Below, piece by piece: positions 33,739 to 42,359 of a stretch of DNA of 64,000 nt. The notes beneath the pieces are model-generated. The model was not told the DNA's origin. It did no database searches and saw only the letters and a program-made list of their open reading frames with translations. Position 1 is the first letter of the stretch, and every line of letters begins with the position of its first letter. The stretch is from Alkalihalophilus pseudofirmus (GTDB taxonomy: Bacteria > Bacillota > Bacilli > Bacillales > Bacillaceae_D). The translations under genes were made by a program, and so were the position numbers. The stretch is from the NCBI RefSeq assembly GCF_029094545.1, contig NZ_CP117835.1, forward strand, positions 1,654,001 through 1,718,000. Reading direction: 5' to 3'.

Positions 33739-34743
33739 ATGGAATTGGCATACATTCACAAAGTTAACGTTGAAGAAATTATTAACAAGTTTATAGAAAC
33801 AAAAATTGATAAGCCTACTACACGTAATAGTTATCGTACTCACATTAGAGACTTCTATCTGATCACAATGTCTAAGCAGCTTAATGAATTGATTGAAAAG
33901 GATTTAATTATCAGCCATAACATTATTGATACGTTTATGGTTGAAGGTAAGAGGAAGTGGAGCAATAACACAATCAATACTAAGATGGCAGCAATCAAAA
34001 GCTTCTATAAGTATCTTGAATCAAGGGTAAATGATTTCATGCTTTCTGTTGAAATTGACTTCTCTATATTAAAAGGGTCAGACAGATTAAAGACACAAAA
34101 AATTAACTACGGTAAATTAACTTATGATGAAGTAGTTCAAATGTCTGAAATTGTATTTGAGACTGAAAGAAATAAAGCTAAGAACAAAAGTGCATTTTTA
34201 TTGTTTGCTCTAGATACTGGCTTGCGTAAAGAGGAAATTCAAAAAGTACAGTGGAGAGATTTGAGAGTTATTGATAATGATCAAATCTATTTTCAAGTAG
34301 TTGGTAAAGGCGATGTAATTCATCAAAGAATCATTAAGAAAGAATTATATTCAATCATCTTAAATGCGAAGGAGGATGATAAGTATTTATTCCCTTTATC
34401 AAATACAGAAATTCAATATATGTTTGATCGTTTAAGAGCTTATATGAATATTCCAGAGGAAAGAAATATTGTATTCCATAGTATTCGGAAAGCATCGGTT
34501 ACAGAGTACTACTATTTAACTTTAGATCCACTTGCTACTCAAAAGTTTGCTGGGCATCAAAGTTTTGATACAACTACAAAATACATTCAAGAGAAGGATT
34601 TTGGGAATATTGGTGTAATGAGTATGAGAGAAACCGTTAACAGCGATGACCTAAAATCGCTGGATAAAAATGAACTTTTGGAATTAATTGATAATAACAA
34701 TGAAATTAAAATTCGTTTAATTAATGAACTTAGAAATAAATAA
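33739..34743 (+). CDS. Tyrosine recombinase/integrase (YopP-like position)
   Basis: ATG 33739 behind GGGAGTG; the upstream frame has no site. The 334-residue protein has an N-terminal SAM-like core-binding domain (NSYRTHIRDFY, STIKSFYKYL-type) and a full catalytic set: R163 in TGLRKEE, H247 and R250 in HSIRK, H273 in AGHQS and Y282 in TTKYIQ. It is therefore probably active. In SPbeta the gene pair yopP-yopQ precedes the repressor gene yopR, and the same order (recombinase, DGQHR protein, inactive recombinase) is seen here. It could integrate the element, resolve dimers, or regulate. Confidence 0.82.
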   Translation: MELAYIHKVNVEEIINKFIETKIDKPTTRNSYRTHIRDFYLITMSKQLNELIEKDLIISHNIIDTFMVEGKRKWSNNTINTKMAAIKSFYKYLESRVNDFMLSVEIDFSILKGSDRLKTQKINYGKLTYDEVVQMSEIVFETERNKAKNKSAFLLFALDTGLRKEEIQKVQWRDLRVIDNDQIYFQVVGKGDVIHQRIIKKELYSIILNAKEDDKYLFPLSNTEIQYMFDRLRAYMNIPEERNIVFHSIRKASVTEYYYLTLDPLATQKFAGHQSFDTTTKYIQEKDFGNIGVMSMRETVNSDDLKSLDKNELLELIDNNNEIKIRLINELRNK

Positions 34744-34816
34744 TAATGTTTAACAAACCGTTTAATTGTTGTATAATATAACAAAGTGAAATATAATTAA
34801 AAATGAGGTGATATTC

Positions 34817-36136
34817 GTGAAAGTAGATCGTAAAGAATTGGAAGAAGTATTAATTCCAGTATTAATGAATATTAAAACAAACAGAGATAAGAACAGACAA
34901 TTTAAGGATATGATGTGGCAGTATGATGTAGCAGCTTCTAGGGTAACAGAGATACTTGCCAAAGCTGATGAAGTTGTACCTAATATGGATTTAAAAGAAT
35001 TAATAATTGTAAACTTCGAAGCCTATAATTTATTAAAAATAAGAAAAATTGATCCGAAATTATTTTTTAATGACAGAGAAATTAAAGAAGCAAAATCTAC
35101 TTTTGTAGGCGAGCATTCTGGAGATGACATTGCTAAATTCCCATATACATTTAAAAATGTATTAAAAACTTCTGATGGCTATTTTGCTTTAGTTTCAGTT
35201 TCTGCATTTAGGAAATTAGAGAATGGGAAACAAATTCAATATAATCCTAATACTCAAAGAAATACCAAGAAAACTAAAACGACTGATGGAGACATGATTG
35301 AAACTCCTAGAGTGAATCAGAAAAGTATTAAAGAAATCAAAGAGCTGTTTTTCAAAGGCAAGCTTATCTCATCTACATTAGCATTTAACGCTCGCTTAGG
35401 TACGTCTGATGTGGATGAGGAATTGATTTATGATGATGAAGAAAAGACTTTAACTATAACAGAAGGTACTTTATTTGACTGTATAGATGGGTATCATCGT
35501 TACAGCGCAACGATTGAAGCACAGGCAGAAAATCCTGATATAGATATGGAATTTATGGTGAAAATTGTGAATTTAACTGAATCTCAAGCAAAAGAACACT
35601 TCACACAGACGAACACGATCAACCCTATTCCTAAATCACATAAGAGAAAAATGGATGAAAACAATTATGTTAATTTCTTAGTAAATTATATTGAAGGAAA
35701 TTCAGAACTAAAAGGAAAGATTGTTTCAGATCCAGTAGTTTCACCCAAGAGTGATTCTCTAACTTCTTATGGGACGCTTGGAGAAGCAATTGAAAAGCAT
35801 TTTAACGTAGATAATAAAGGTGCAGCTATTAAACTAGGCAGATATTTAACAGAATTCTTTAATGAAATTTGCTATAGCTATCCAGATGAATTTTTGGGTG
35901 ATGTAGCTGAATATAAAAAGAAAACATATATAAATTCACAATCTATGTTTGCAGGATTTATTGCATTAGCTAAAAGAATGCATGATGAAAATATAGAGAT
36001 TAAAAAGATAAATGATATTCTAAATAATATTGATTTTAGTAAAGATAATAATAAGTGGGATAATATCCTTTCTGGAAACAGAACGGTAGCGATAACACAA
36101 TATTTTAATGAGCTAAATATAGACCAATATAAATAA
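34817..36136 (+). CDS. DGQHR/ParB-like domain protein (YopQ-like position)
   Basis: The GTG at 34817 follows GAGGTG. The 439-residue protein has IDGYHRYSATIEA near residues 225-237, matching the DGQHR motif of DndB and ParB-superfamily proteins, followed by FTQTNTINPIPKSHK as in that family. Members bind or hydrolyse nucleotides and act in partition or DNA modification control. Lying between two recombinase-fold genes, it is a likely partner in lysogeny or replication control. Promoter-like sequence (TTGTAT/TATAAT) precedes it at about 34768-34780. Confidence 0.65.
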   Translation: MKVDRKELEEVLIPVLMNIKTNRDKNRQFKDMMWQYDVAASRVTEILAKADEVVPNMDLKELIIVNFEAYNLLKIRKIDPKLFFNDREIKEAKSTFVGEHSGDDIAKFPYTFKNVLKTSDGYFALVSVSAFRKLENGKQIQYNPNTQRNTKKTKTTDGDMIETPRVNQKSIKEIKELFFKGKLISSTLAFNARLGTSDVDEELIYDDEEKTLTITEGTLFDCIDGYHRYSATIEAQAENPDIDMEFMVKIVNLTESQAKEHFTQTNTINPIPKSHKRKMDENNYVNFLVNYIEGNSELKGKIVSDPVVSPKSDSLTSYGTLGEAIEKHFNVDNKGAAIKLGRYLTEFFNEICYSYPDEFLGDVAEYKKKTYINSQSMFAGFIALAKRMHDENIEIKKINDILNNIDFSKDNNKWDNILSGNRTVAITQYFNELNIDQYK

Positions 36137-36155
36137 TAGGCGCAGGTGATATAGA

Positions 36156-37118
36156 ATGTATAATGAAGCAATTAAAAAAAGGTATTTAGAAACTATTTCT
36201 GAAACAAGCTATGTTGCTTATGAATCCAGATTAAAAGCTTTATCTAATGATGAAAAAAGATATAATAAAGATATTTATGATTTTACACGTAAGGAAATAA
36301 TTGACACTCTATACGCTTTAGAATTGCCATCAATGTCTTCTGCTAGAGCTTACCTTTCAACAGTTAAAAGCTATATTGACTGGGCAATTGCAAATGGATA
36401 TGTTAATAGCAACATTAATCCAGTAGCTAGAGTATATACTAATGTATTAGATGAAATAATTGATCATACTAAAAAGATGTTTATATCAGAGGAAGAGCTT
36501 ACAGAAATTGAAGAAAAAGACTTGAATAATAATTATCAAGATCGAGTAATTTCAAGATTAATTTTTGAAGGTGTGTATGGTACTAAATTTAGCGAGCTTG
36601 CTGGCATTAAATTAAAAGATATTAATACCGATACAAATGAAATCACTATTAGAGAAGGTAAATTTCCACGTACTGTGCAAGTATCAGAACGATTAGTAAA
36701 CTTTTTATTAAAAGCAGCGTCAGAAGATATGTATATTCTTGCAAATGGACTAGCTGAATCTAGAGCAAAAGAAAAGAAGCTAATACAAAATGACTATGTT
36801 ATTAGAGCAGTGGATAATGGAAGAATTAAGGATCACAATGCACCAGTATCTTATATGACTTTATATACTAAATTAAGACACATTAAAGAAATAACAAATA
36901 AACCTTACTTAACACCAACTAATATTAGAAGAAGTGGAATGCTATATATGGGTTACTTGCTTTATAAAGAAAATGGGAAGTTAGATAAAGAAGAATATAA
37001 TCTTATAGCTGAAAAATTCGGAACGGGTAAAATAGGGGTTAACAGAGACATAAATAATATAGCAGGTATCAAAGAATTTGTTACGATTGATAATATAAAA
37101 TCTTATTATGAAATTTAA
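36156..37118 (+). CDS. yopR: Recombinase-fold protein lacking catalytic residues, YopR-type repressor candidate
   Basis: The 320-residue protein keeps the two-domain tyrosine-recombinase layout: a core-binding region at ~10-95 and a C-terminal domain with FEGVYGTKFSELAGIKLKDI. The catalytic positions are replaced: K for the first Arg, N256 in TNIRR for the His, an FGTG segment for GH, and no nucleophilic Tyr in context. SPbeta YopR is a master repressor with exactly this degenerate recombinase fold, about the same length, following yopP-yopQ. I infer that this is the lysogeny or maintenance repressor. Confidence 0.68.
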   Translation: MYNEAIKKRYLETISETSYVAYESRLKALSNDEKRYNKDIYDFTRKEIIDTLYALELPSMSSARAYLSTVKSYIDWAIANGYVNSNINPVARVYTNVLDEIIDHTKKMFISEEELTEIEEKDLNNNYQDRVISRLIFEGVYGTKFSELAGIKLKDINTDTNEITIREGKFPRTVQVSERLVNFLLKAASEDMYILANGLAESRAKEKKLIQNDYVIRAVDNGRIKDHNAPVSYMTLYTKLRHIKEITNKPYLTPTNIRRSGMLYMGYLLYKENGKLDKEEYNLIAEKFGTGKIGVNRDINNIAGIKEFVTIDNIKSYYEI

Positions 37119-37399
37119 TCTTCTAGAGAATATAGTCCGTATGTAACGGGCTATATACCATACATAAAAATAAATTAAAATATTTTAAACTTTAAATAAT
37201 AGTGTTTGGATTCGGTTTGTAGAAATATAAGTATACTTATACTAAATTTGCTACAATTTGACTCGAAATACTAAAATTCGACAAAAATAGTCAATGAATA
37301 ATAAGTTATTATATAGTAATATTGGTTTAGGAAATAGTAATCTTTTATGTCTATACTTTGCTTTAGCGCAAAGTCGAGGTAGACGAGGAATGTGTTTCC
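37119..37399. promoter_or_regulatory. Intergenic control region right of the YopR-like gene
   Basis: Contains a stem-loop at 37130-37156 (ATATAGTCCGT/ACGGGCTATAT, probable transcript end), a perfect 16-bp palindrome TATAAGTATACTTATA at 37226-37241, and hairpins ACTTTGC/GCAAAGT (about 37355-37375) and GAGGAA/TTCCTC just past the end of the minus-strand gene. The palindrome is a candidate repressor operator. Confidence 0.5.
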
Positions 37400-37639
37400 T
37401 CATCTTCTCTGAGCCCTGTTTTCCTTAGGAATCCAGTCATAGAGATCATCAATGCGTATGCCTAAAGCTTGGGCTATAGTGGCGGCATTGTCTAGGGACA
37501 TAGCTCTAGAATTACTGGCATATAAGGAAATTGAAGAAGTGTCGATACCTGTAATTTCTGACAGGTCTTTATGTTCTAAGTTTCGCTTATCCAGTAATTT
37601 TTGAAGATGGCATTTCCCTGTAGTTAGTTTTCTGCCCAA
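37400..37639 (-). CDS. XRE-family regulator divergent from aimR, 79 aa (TTG start)
   Basis: AAGGAGGG on the minus strand places the start at TTG 37639; an upstream in-frame ATG at 37678 lacks a site. Residues ~14-68 are a Cro/C1 helix-turn-helix (LLDKRNLEHKDLSEITG then DTSSISLYASNSRAMS). It is transcribed away from aimR and probably shares its control region. SPbeta has an XRE gene (yopO) in the same neighbourhood. Confidence 0.78.
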   Translation of the reverse strand: MGRKLTTGKCHLQKLLDKRNLEHKDLSEITGIDTSSISLYASNSRAMSLDNAATIAQALGIRIDDLYDWIPKENRAQRR

Positions 37640-37739
37640 ATGACACCCTCCTTTTGAACTATAAAGTGAAAGTGCCATTAGTAATAATAGCAGAAGTTGG
37701 GAATATAAGAAAGGTTTGTTTTAAATGCTCATTATTATA

Positions 37740-37782
37740 TAGACAAATACACAATGTTCGTCTAAAATAAGAACATACGTTC
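37740..37782 (+). promoter_or_regulatory. aimR promoter with LexA (SOS) box
   Basis: TAGACA (37740-37745), a 17-base spacer and TAAAAT (37763-37768) form a good sigma-A promoter. Directly after the -10, AGAACATACGTTCC (37770-37783) matches the Bacillus LexA/DinR consensus CGAACRNRYGTTYC at 13 of 14 positions. LexA bound here would block transcription, so aimR should rise on DNA damage. Confidence 0.72.
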
Positions 37783-37812
37783 CTGTAGTGATGAGTATAT
37801 GGAGGTGTTCGA

Positions 37813-38979
37813 ATGAAAGACTTTAAAAGGTTGCTCAGTCTAAAGTTAGAGACTGGACAAGTTACTATGAGTGAAATAGCTCGTGCAGCAGGATATAAGA
37901 ACATCACACCACTCAGTAAATATTTGAATGATGAGAAAAGAGAATTTGACTGTATTACTAGGATTATAAAAATTTCAAATTATCTTTTTTCAAACGATTT
38001 AACAAAAGAAAAGAGCATTATAGAAGCTTATTCGGAAACTGTCGATCCCAATAAAGAGATATCCAGACAAACTCTTGAATATTTGAGCTATCATTCCCTC
38101 ATAAGTTACAGAAACAGTTTGCTTGAGAAGATGTACTCTTGCAATAATAAAGAAAGTAAAGAGATGGCTACTATTTACAAATATGAAAAACTGTGGGATA
38201 ATACATGTGACAAGCTTGAAATGATTGAAGATGAATGTGTAAAATCTGATAACAACATTATTTACAAAAAATATTTAAGAATGTGCTGTTTTTATTTAGA
38301 AGGACACAGCTCGATGGTTGAGTACATGCACAGAAGAATAGTGGCTAATCTAAACAGACTTGGTGATTCTTATATAAAAGAAAGCTATCAATTAAGAATC
38401 TTTAAGCTACTAGCAGCTTTTAAACTAGGAATAAACAAGCCTGAAGAGTGTGAAGAAATGGCGTTGTTTGTAATCGGTAAATCGAGAGATAGAAACACTG
38501 CAGCAAGCATGTATCAGCTAATAGGCATGTCTTATCTTTATCGAGACTATGCTAAAGGTAGACTTTATCTTGAGAAAGCTCATGACATCTTTCATGAAAT
38601 TGAAGAGGTAAATGGAGATAATAGTATCTATAACTCACTTAGTTTACATGATCACTACTGGGGAAAAGAAGAGAACTCCGAAAGGTTTATGGATCGGATA
38701 AGCTCCTGTTCCAATAAAGCGCTAATAACATCCTCAGCGATAGGTAATATAGCTTCCTATACTTCCTTAATGCAAAATACAGATAAGGCGAGTATGAATA
38801 ACAGAGATTTGGCTTTTTACTATTACAGCTTAGGATATCTATCAGATGATGAGGAGCTGCTCTGGAAAAGCATTAAGTTATTCAAGTCAATAGATGATAG
38901 TTACTACGTAAAGCTTCCAATTGCAAAATTAGATATTATGGGTACTTGTAAGCAGACTCTAGAAGTTGCTAGCCTATAA
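37813..38979 (+). CDS. aimR: AimR-like arbitrium peptide receptor/transcription regulator
   Basis: The 388-residue protein has an N-terminal helix-turn-helix (~18-55, MSEIARAAGYKNITPLSKYLND) followed by TPR-like helical repeats to the end. Several segments match AimR by eye: a KNxxPLxxxLN stretch, an ALxY/TLEYLS segment, AxSMYQLIGMSYLYRDY (AimR has TFSYITIGNSYIFSDY), LAFYYYSLGYLSDDEELLWKSIKLFK and a final LEVxSL. SPbeta-group AimR is about 380-390 residues, binds DNA as a dimer, and is switched by a short secreted peptide encoded next door. ATG behind GGAGG. Confidence 0.85.
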   Translation: MKDFKRLLSLKLETGQVTMSEIARAAGYKNITPLSKYLNDEKREFDCITRIIKISNYLFSNDLTKEKSIIEAYSETVDPNKEISRQTLEYLSYHSLISYRNSLLEKMYSCNNKESKEMATIYKYEKLWDNTCDKLEMIEDECVKSDNNIIYKKYLRMCCFYLEGHSSMVEYMHRRIVANLNRLGDSYIKESYQLRIFKLLAAFKLGINKPEECEEMALFVIGKSRDRNTAASMYQLIGMSYLYRDYAKGRLYLEKAHDIFHEIEEVNGDNSIYNSLSLHDHYWGKEENSERFMDRISSCSNKALITSSAIGNIASYTSLMQNTDKASMNNRDLAFYYYSLGYLSDDEELLWKSIKLFKSIDDSYYVKLPIAKLDIMGTCKQTLEVASL

Positions 38980-39008
38980 AATAGGTAATTGAAGGGAGGT
39001 GAAATCAA

Positions 39009-39158
39009 GTGAAGAAAATTGCAAAATCATTATTAATCACTGCAGCTCTTACAGTAGTACTTTCTACTTCTGTATCAGCAACAGAAATTACTATCAAAGA
39101 GAGCGATAGCAGTATTGTTAAACCTCTAAATGGTGGGACTCCAATTGTCACACCATAA
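39009..39158 (+). CDS. aimP: AimP-like secreted signal peptide precursor, 49 aa
   Basis: The GTG start follows GGGAGG, 29 bases after the aimR stop. Residues 1-24 are a standard Sec signal peptide ending VSA. The short exported tail ends KPLNGGTPIVTP. Known AimP precursors are about 43 residues, with the mature hexapeptide near the C-terminus (for example SAIRGA or GMPRGA). This tail has no RGA ending, so the signal would be of a new type; the mature peptide cannot be fixed from sequence. Position and export signal are strong, peptide identity is inference. Confidence 0.75.
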   Translation: MKKIAKSLLITAALTVVLSTSVSATEITIKESDSSIVKPLNGGTPIVTP

Positions 39159-39174
39159 CCACATATATTTATTA

Positions 39175-39206
39175 TGAGACGTAGCCATTCGATGGTTTAC
39201 GTCTCA
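39175..39206 (+). terminator. Strong stem-loop after aimP
   Basis: TGAGACGTA (39175-39183) pairs with TACGTCTCA (39198-39206), with an inner CCAT/ATGG stem. No T run follows. In phi3T-type arbitrium loci a terminator between aimP and aimX is the point of control, so this is the candidate equivalent. Confidence 0.6.
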
Positions 39207-39273
39207 AGCTATTTAAAGGGATGTTTCCAATAAATTAAAATTAAGAAATCGGATAATAATAGGGGGAAAAGCA

Positions 39274-39486
39274 ATGTATCAAGCTCATGTATCACTCAAC
39301 TTAGAATTAATCGTAAAGGGAATCGAGAAAGAAACAATTGAGGCGGCTTGGGAAGAAGTACTAAGAAAACTGTCTGAAGAAGTAATTGAAGTAAATGGTG
39401 TGGATATTAGACAGGTCAATGGGGAGAGTGTAGACTGTGAAATCGGATCACATGAAGTTGAGATACATGAAGTGGAAGAAATTTAA
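39274..39486 (+). CDS. Hypothetical acidic protein, 70 aa
   Basis: ATG behind AGGGGG. Acidic, strand-rich C-terminus. It lies where aimX or its neighbours would be; not recognised. Confidence 0.62.
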   Translation: MYQAHVSLNLELIVKGIEKETIEAAWEEVLRKLSEEVIEVNGVDIRQVNGESVDCEIGSHEVEIHEVEEI

Positions 39487-39589
39487 TGAGGGGAATCGGT
39501 CTAAGTATTTAGGGGAATACCTAGACACTGAAAGATTCCTAATTAAAATCACAATTATCATTATACCAATAAACTATAACTAATGAAAT

Positions 39590-39632
39590 AAAAACAATCG
39601 CATTTCTTGTAAGAAAGTGGTTGTTTTTATTT
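39590..39632. terminator. Rho-independent terminator
   Basis: AAAAACAA...TTTCTT pairs with AAGAAA...TTGTTTTT around a 2-base loop, giving a long stem ending in a T run. It closes the arbitrium region. Confidence 0.85.
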
Positions 39633-39686
39633 TGCCTATGTAATATAATTAATTTATAAAATAAATAAAAATTAATAAAGTTGGTA

Positions 39687-39917
39687 ATGTTGATGGTTTT
39701 AGATGAGCAAAAAGAGTTTGGTCAGTTTATTAATTTCATGCGGAAATCAGTAGGTTGGAGCTTAAGCAAGCTTGCTGAGAAAATAGGAGTGCATGAAAAC
39801 ACATTGTCGAGATGGGAAAAAGGAATGAAGATTGCAAAACATGATGATCAGTACATACTTGAAAATCTTATCAGAAATGTAATCAAGGAAGAAATTAGAA
39901 CACGCAGAGTAGCATAA
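39687..39917 (+). CDS. XRE-family regulator, 76 aa
   Basis: HTH pattern FMRKSVGWSLSKLAEKIG then HENTLSRWEKGMKIAK. No convincing ribosome site; starts at 39687 or 39693 are both possible. The stop lies in repeat copy 6. Confidence 0.7.
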   Translation: MLMVLDEQKEFGQFINFMRKSVGWSLSKLAEKIGVHENTLSRWEKGMKIAKHDDQYILENLIRNVIKEEIRTRRVA

Positions 39918-39939
39918 CAGGACATAATAAATATCGCTG
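39912..39939 (+). promoter_or_regulatory. TATAACAG-N10-AAATCGCTG element, copy 6
   Basis: GCATAACAG, 10 bases, ATATCGCTG. Its TAA is the stop of the XRE gene. Confidence 0.6.
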
Positions 39940-39958
39940 AGATAAGGAGAGGGTTTGA

Positions 39959-40180
39959 ATGAAGTATAAAGCTATTACAGTTTGGTCGGTAATCACGGAG
40001 TTTGGAGTAAAACTCAATCATATTGAAGATGGATGGGTTAATGGTGATAAGCCACAACCAATTAAAAAAGAATTTACGAATCAATTAGCTTGGCAAAATT
40101 TAAAATGGAAGAAAGAACATAAAATACTTAATGAAAAAAGACAGGTAGTAAGTGGTATTGCCTACTGGATAAAAGAGTAA
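39959..40180 (+). CDS. Hypothetical basic protein, 73 aa
   Basis: ATG behind AGGAGAGGG. Trp- and Lys-rich. Not recognised. Confidence 0.6.
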   Translation: MKYKAITVWSVITEFGVKLNHIEDGWVNGDKPQPIKKEFTNQLAWQNLKWKKEHKILNEKRQVVSGIAYWIKE

Positions 40181-40252
40181 TTTTATTCAAAATGACTAAA
40201 AGTGAGCTAAAATAGGATTTTTGCCTATAACTGATATGTGCAGCCAAATAAC

Positions 40253-40284
40253 GTTGATATAACAAGGGTTTTCATCGTTAAAAT
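40253..40284 (+). promoter_or_regulatory. GTTGATATA-CAAGGGTTTT element, copy 1
   Basis: GTTGATATAACAAGGGTTTT followed by a TTAAAAT at the same offset as in the copy at 60678. Possibly a phage promoter; TTGATA and TAAAAT are about 19 bases apart. Confidence 0.5.
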
Positions 40285-40363
40285 AAGTATTTTTACAATA
40301 ATCTCAAATATCGAGAAATAAGTTTCGATAAAATAACGGTTTTAATAAATGGAGGAGACAATT

Positions 40364-40846
40364 ATGAATTTGAATGATCTTTTAAGCATAACTGAAGAAA
40401 TTAAACAGTCAGAAAGTATTGAGCTTGTTTTTGAGAATTGTGAATCAATTTCGATACCAATATCATGGTTCAATAAGTTGAAACTTGGTAATATGGAGCA
40501 ACAAGATGAAAAGGACTCTTATATTACAGATTCTTTGGATATGACTATCCAGCTAAGCAGCTTAGATGAACTTACATACTCACCTTCTGACCCGCACGAA
40601 GTTTTGGGAATGTTTATTGGGAATGAAACATGCAATGATGTAGGGGAAAGACCAAATATTCTAGGTAGAATAATTAACTATCATGATATTGTTGTATTGT
40701 ACTTTGCATACGGAAAAGGCAATCGTTTCAGATCTGTCTATGTTCCTTGGGGTGATGATCAGTATAATAACGAGTATATGAAGGTTGATATCGATGAAGA
40801 AAAGATGACATTAAATGTTTTTATTAAAGATGATAAAAATGTATAA
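40364..40846 (+). CDS. Hypothetical acidic protein, 160 aa
   Basis: ATG 40364 behind GGAGGAG. Strand-rich, acidic; GTTTTAATAAAT motif site just upstream. Its stop lies in element copy 7. Not recognised. Confidence 0.65.
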   Translation: MNLNDLLSITEEIKQSESIELVFENCESISIPISWFNKLKLGNMEQQDEKDSYITDSLDMTIQLSSLDELTYSPSDPHEVLGMFIGNETCNDVGERPNILGRIINYHDIVVLYFAYGKGNRFRSVYVPWGDDQYNNEYMKVDIDEEKMTLNVFIKDDKNV

Positions 40847-40870
40847 CAGGATTGAATATAAATCGCTGGA
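40841..40870 (+). promoter_or_regulatory. TATAACAG-N10-AAATCGCTG element, copy 7
   Basis: GTATAACAG, 10 bases, AAATCGCTGGA. TAA is the stop of the preceding gene. Confidence 0.65.
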
Positions 40871-40879
40871 GTTGATGAC

Positions 40880-41203
40880 ATGAGGGCAGTTGAAGCAGTA
40901 AAAGAAAAACGCAATCAATTAAGAAGTGAATTAGAAATGTTTATAGAAGCGAAAGATATCAAGTATCCAACCCCTACTAAATTCACTGATTTAAATGAAT
41001 ATGAAGGGAATGAATTTTCATATATTATGGGCTGTATTAATAGTCTTAGAAATCAGATAAATGCATTAGAATTTGTTTTGAATGAAGATTCTGAGATCGT
41101 TGACTATACAGTGCCATATCCTCGGCAAAGTGAAGCTGGAGTAACAAAGGAGAAGGTTGTTGAAATAACTGTAAAAGACAGTATTAAAAACTGGTTCGAA
41201 TAA
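40880..41203 (+). CDS. Hypothetical protein, 107 aa
   Basis: ATG behind GGAGTTG-type site. Helical N-terminal half. Not recognised. Confidence 0.63.
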   Translation: MRAVEAVKEKRNQLRSELEMFIEAKDIKYPTPTKFTDLNEYEGNEFSYIMGCINSLRNQINALEFVLNEDSEIVDYTVPYPRQSEAGVTKEKVVEITVKDSIKNWFE

Positions 41204-41231
41204 TATTTGTGAAGTTTGAGGAGGGTCTTCT

Positions 41232-41687
41232 ATGCTTAAATCTAATATAGTAGTTGTGACAGGAATTTTGAATAAAGAGTTAAAAGGCTACTTGGCTGAA
41301 AAAGGTTATGACCTATTAAAGCTGAAAAATAATTACAAATCCAATTATAGAGAAATCGTATGCGGTGAAGTTAAAAAGAGTATTAAAAATAGCAGTAAAC
41401 TTGCAATTTTATCAAATAATGAATTAGCAATCCAAGAAATTAATAACCTAATAACCTTAAGCTATATCTCGTATGATAATAATGAATTCTTTGGTAAGTA
41501 TCCACATCTAAGAGTCGCCCCATCTCTAAAGATTGATGATATAGAGGCATATGAGCACAAAGGAGATAGGTTCTTTTCAACCCAGAAAATTAGTAAATAT
41601 GGGATAGAGATTGAATGGATGAATAGTAAAATAGAAGACAGTATTAATTACACGTATGATGTGCAGCAAGCCATTAAAGAAGATTAA
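41232..41687 (+). CDS. Hypothetical protein, 151 aa
   Basis: ATG behind GGAGGG. Lys/Asn-rich alpha/beta protein without recognised motif. Confidence 0.65.
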   Translation: MLKSNIVVVTGILNKELKGYLAEKGYDLLKLKNNYKSNYREIVCGEVKKSIKNSSKLAILSNNELAIQEINNLITLSYISYDNNEFFGKYPHLRVAPSLKIDDIEAYEHKGDRFFSTQKISKYGIEIEWMNSKIEDSINYTYDVQQAIKED

Positions 41688-41723
41688 AATTAATAATATT
41701 AAGCTTAGAATGGAGTGGGAGAA

Positions 41724-41909
41724 GTGAAAGACATTGAAGATATGACATGGGGTGAAATTGAAGAGAAGATCGGTCAAGTAAGATTTGCAGTTTATATATT
41801 AAGTGAATTATTTAAAAGTGATCAGTCGCACTTGGAGTCAATTGAAACGCAAGATGATAAGTATGAAGCATTTATTAAAGGAGAATTGAAGGTTACAAAG
41901 AAGCCTTAA
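41724..41909 (+). CDS. Hypothetical protein, 61 aa (GTG start)
   Basis: GTG 41724 behind GGAGTGGG. Acidic, helical. Confidence 0.6.
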   Translation: MKDIEDMTWGEIEEKIGQVRFAVYILSELFKSDQSHLESIETQDDKYEAFIKGELKVTKKP

Positions 41910-41984
41910 ATTTGTTCAAAAATGAGGAAGAGCACATTTAGAAAAGAAATAAAATATTGATTTTAACCAAAGTGAGGTGAGGGT

Positions 41985-42323
41985 ATGAAGACTAAAACTG
42001 TAAGGATCTATCCAGATCGACACCCAAGAATTGGTGATAATGTAGTGGCATTACGAACAAGTGGTATCTATCACAATAAATATATCGAAGGCTATGAATA
42101 CACTGTGGTTGGTTTAGGTAATGAGACAATTATAGTAACAGGAGAAAGAATGCCTTCAAATTCAAAAGAGTTGGTTATATTAGATGGCTTCTATGCAATT
42201 TATGAAGACGTGATTGAAGAGGTAAAAGAAACCATACTTAAAGAAACTCATGAGAAGGTTTATTGTTTTTGGGTTTACCTCTCTTTAAACGCAAGACATA
42301 TATTTACGAAGAAAATTAATTAA
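41985..42323 (+). CDS. Hypothetical protein, 112 aa
   Basis: ATG behind GAGGTGAGG. The segment IGDNVVALRTSGIYHNKYIEGYEYTV suggests a small SH3-like barrel. Not recognised further. Confidence 0.62.
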   Translation: MKTKTVRIYPDRHPRIGDNVVALRTSGIYHNKYIEGYEYTVVGLGNETIIVTGERMPSNSKELVILDGFYAIYEDVIEEVKETILKETHEKVYCFWVYLSLNARHIFTKKIN

Positions 42324-42359
42324 AATTATCATTATATTCAATTGATAGGAGGAGTAATA

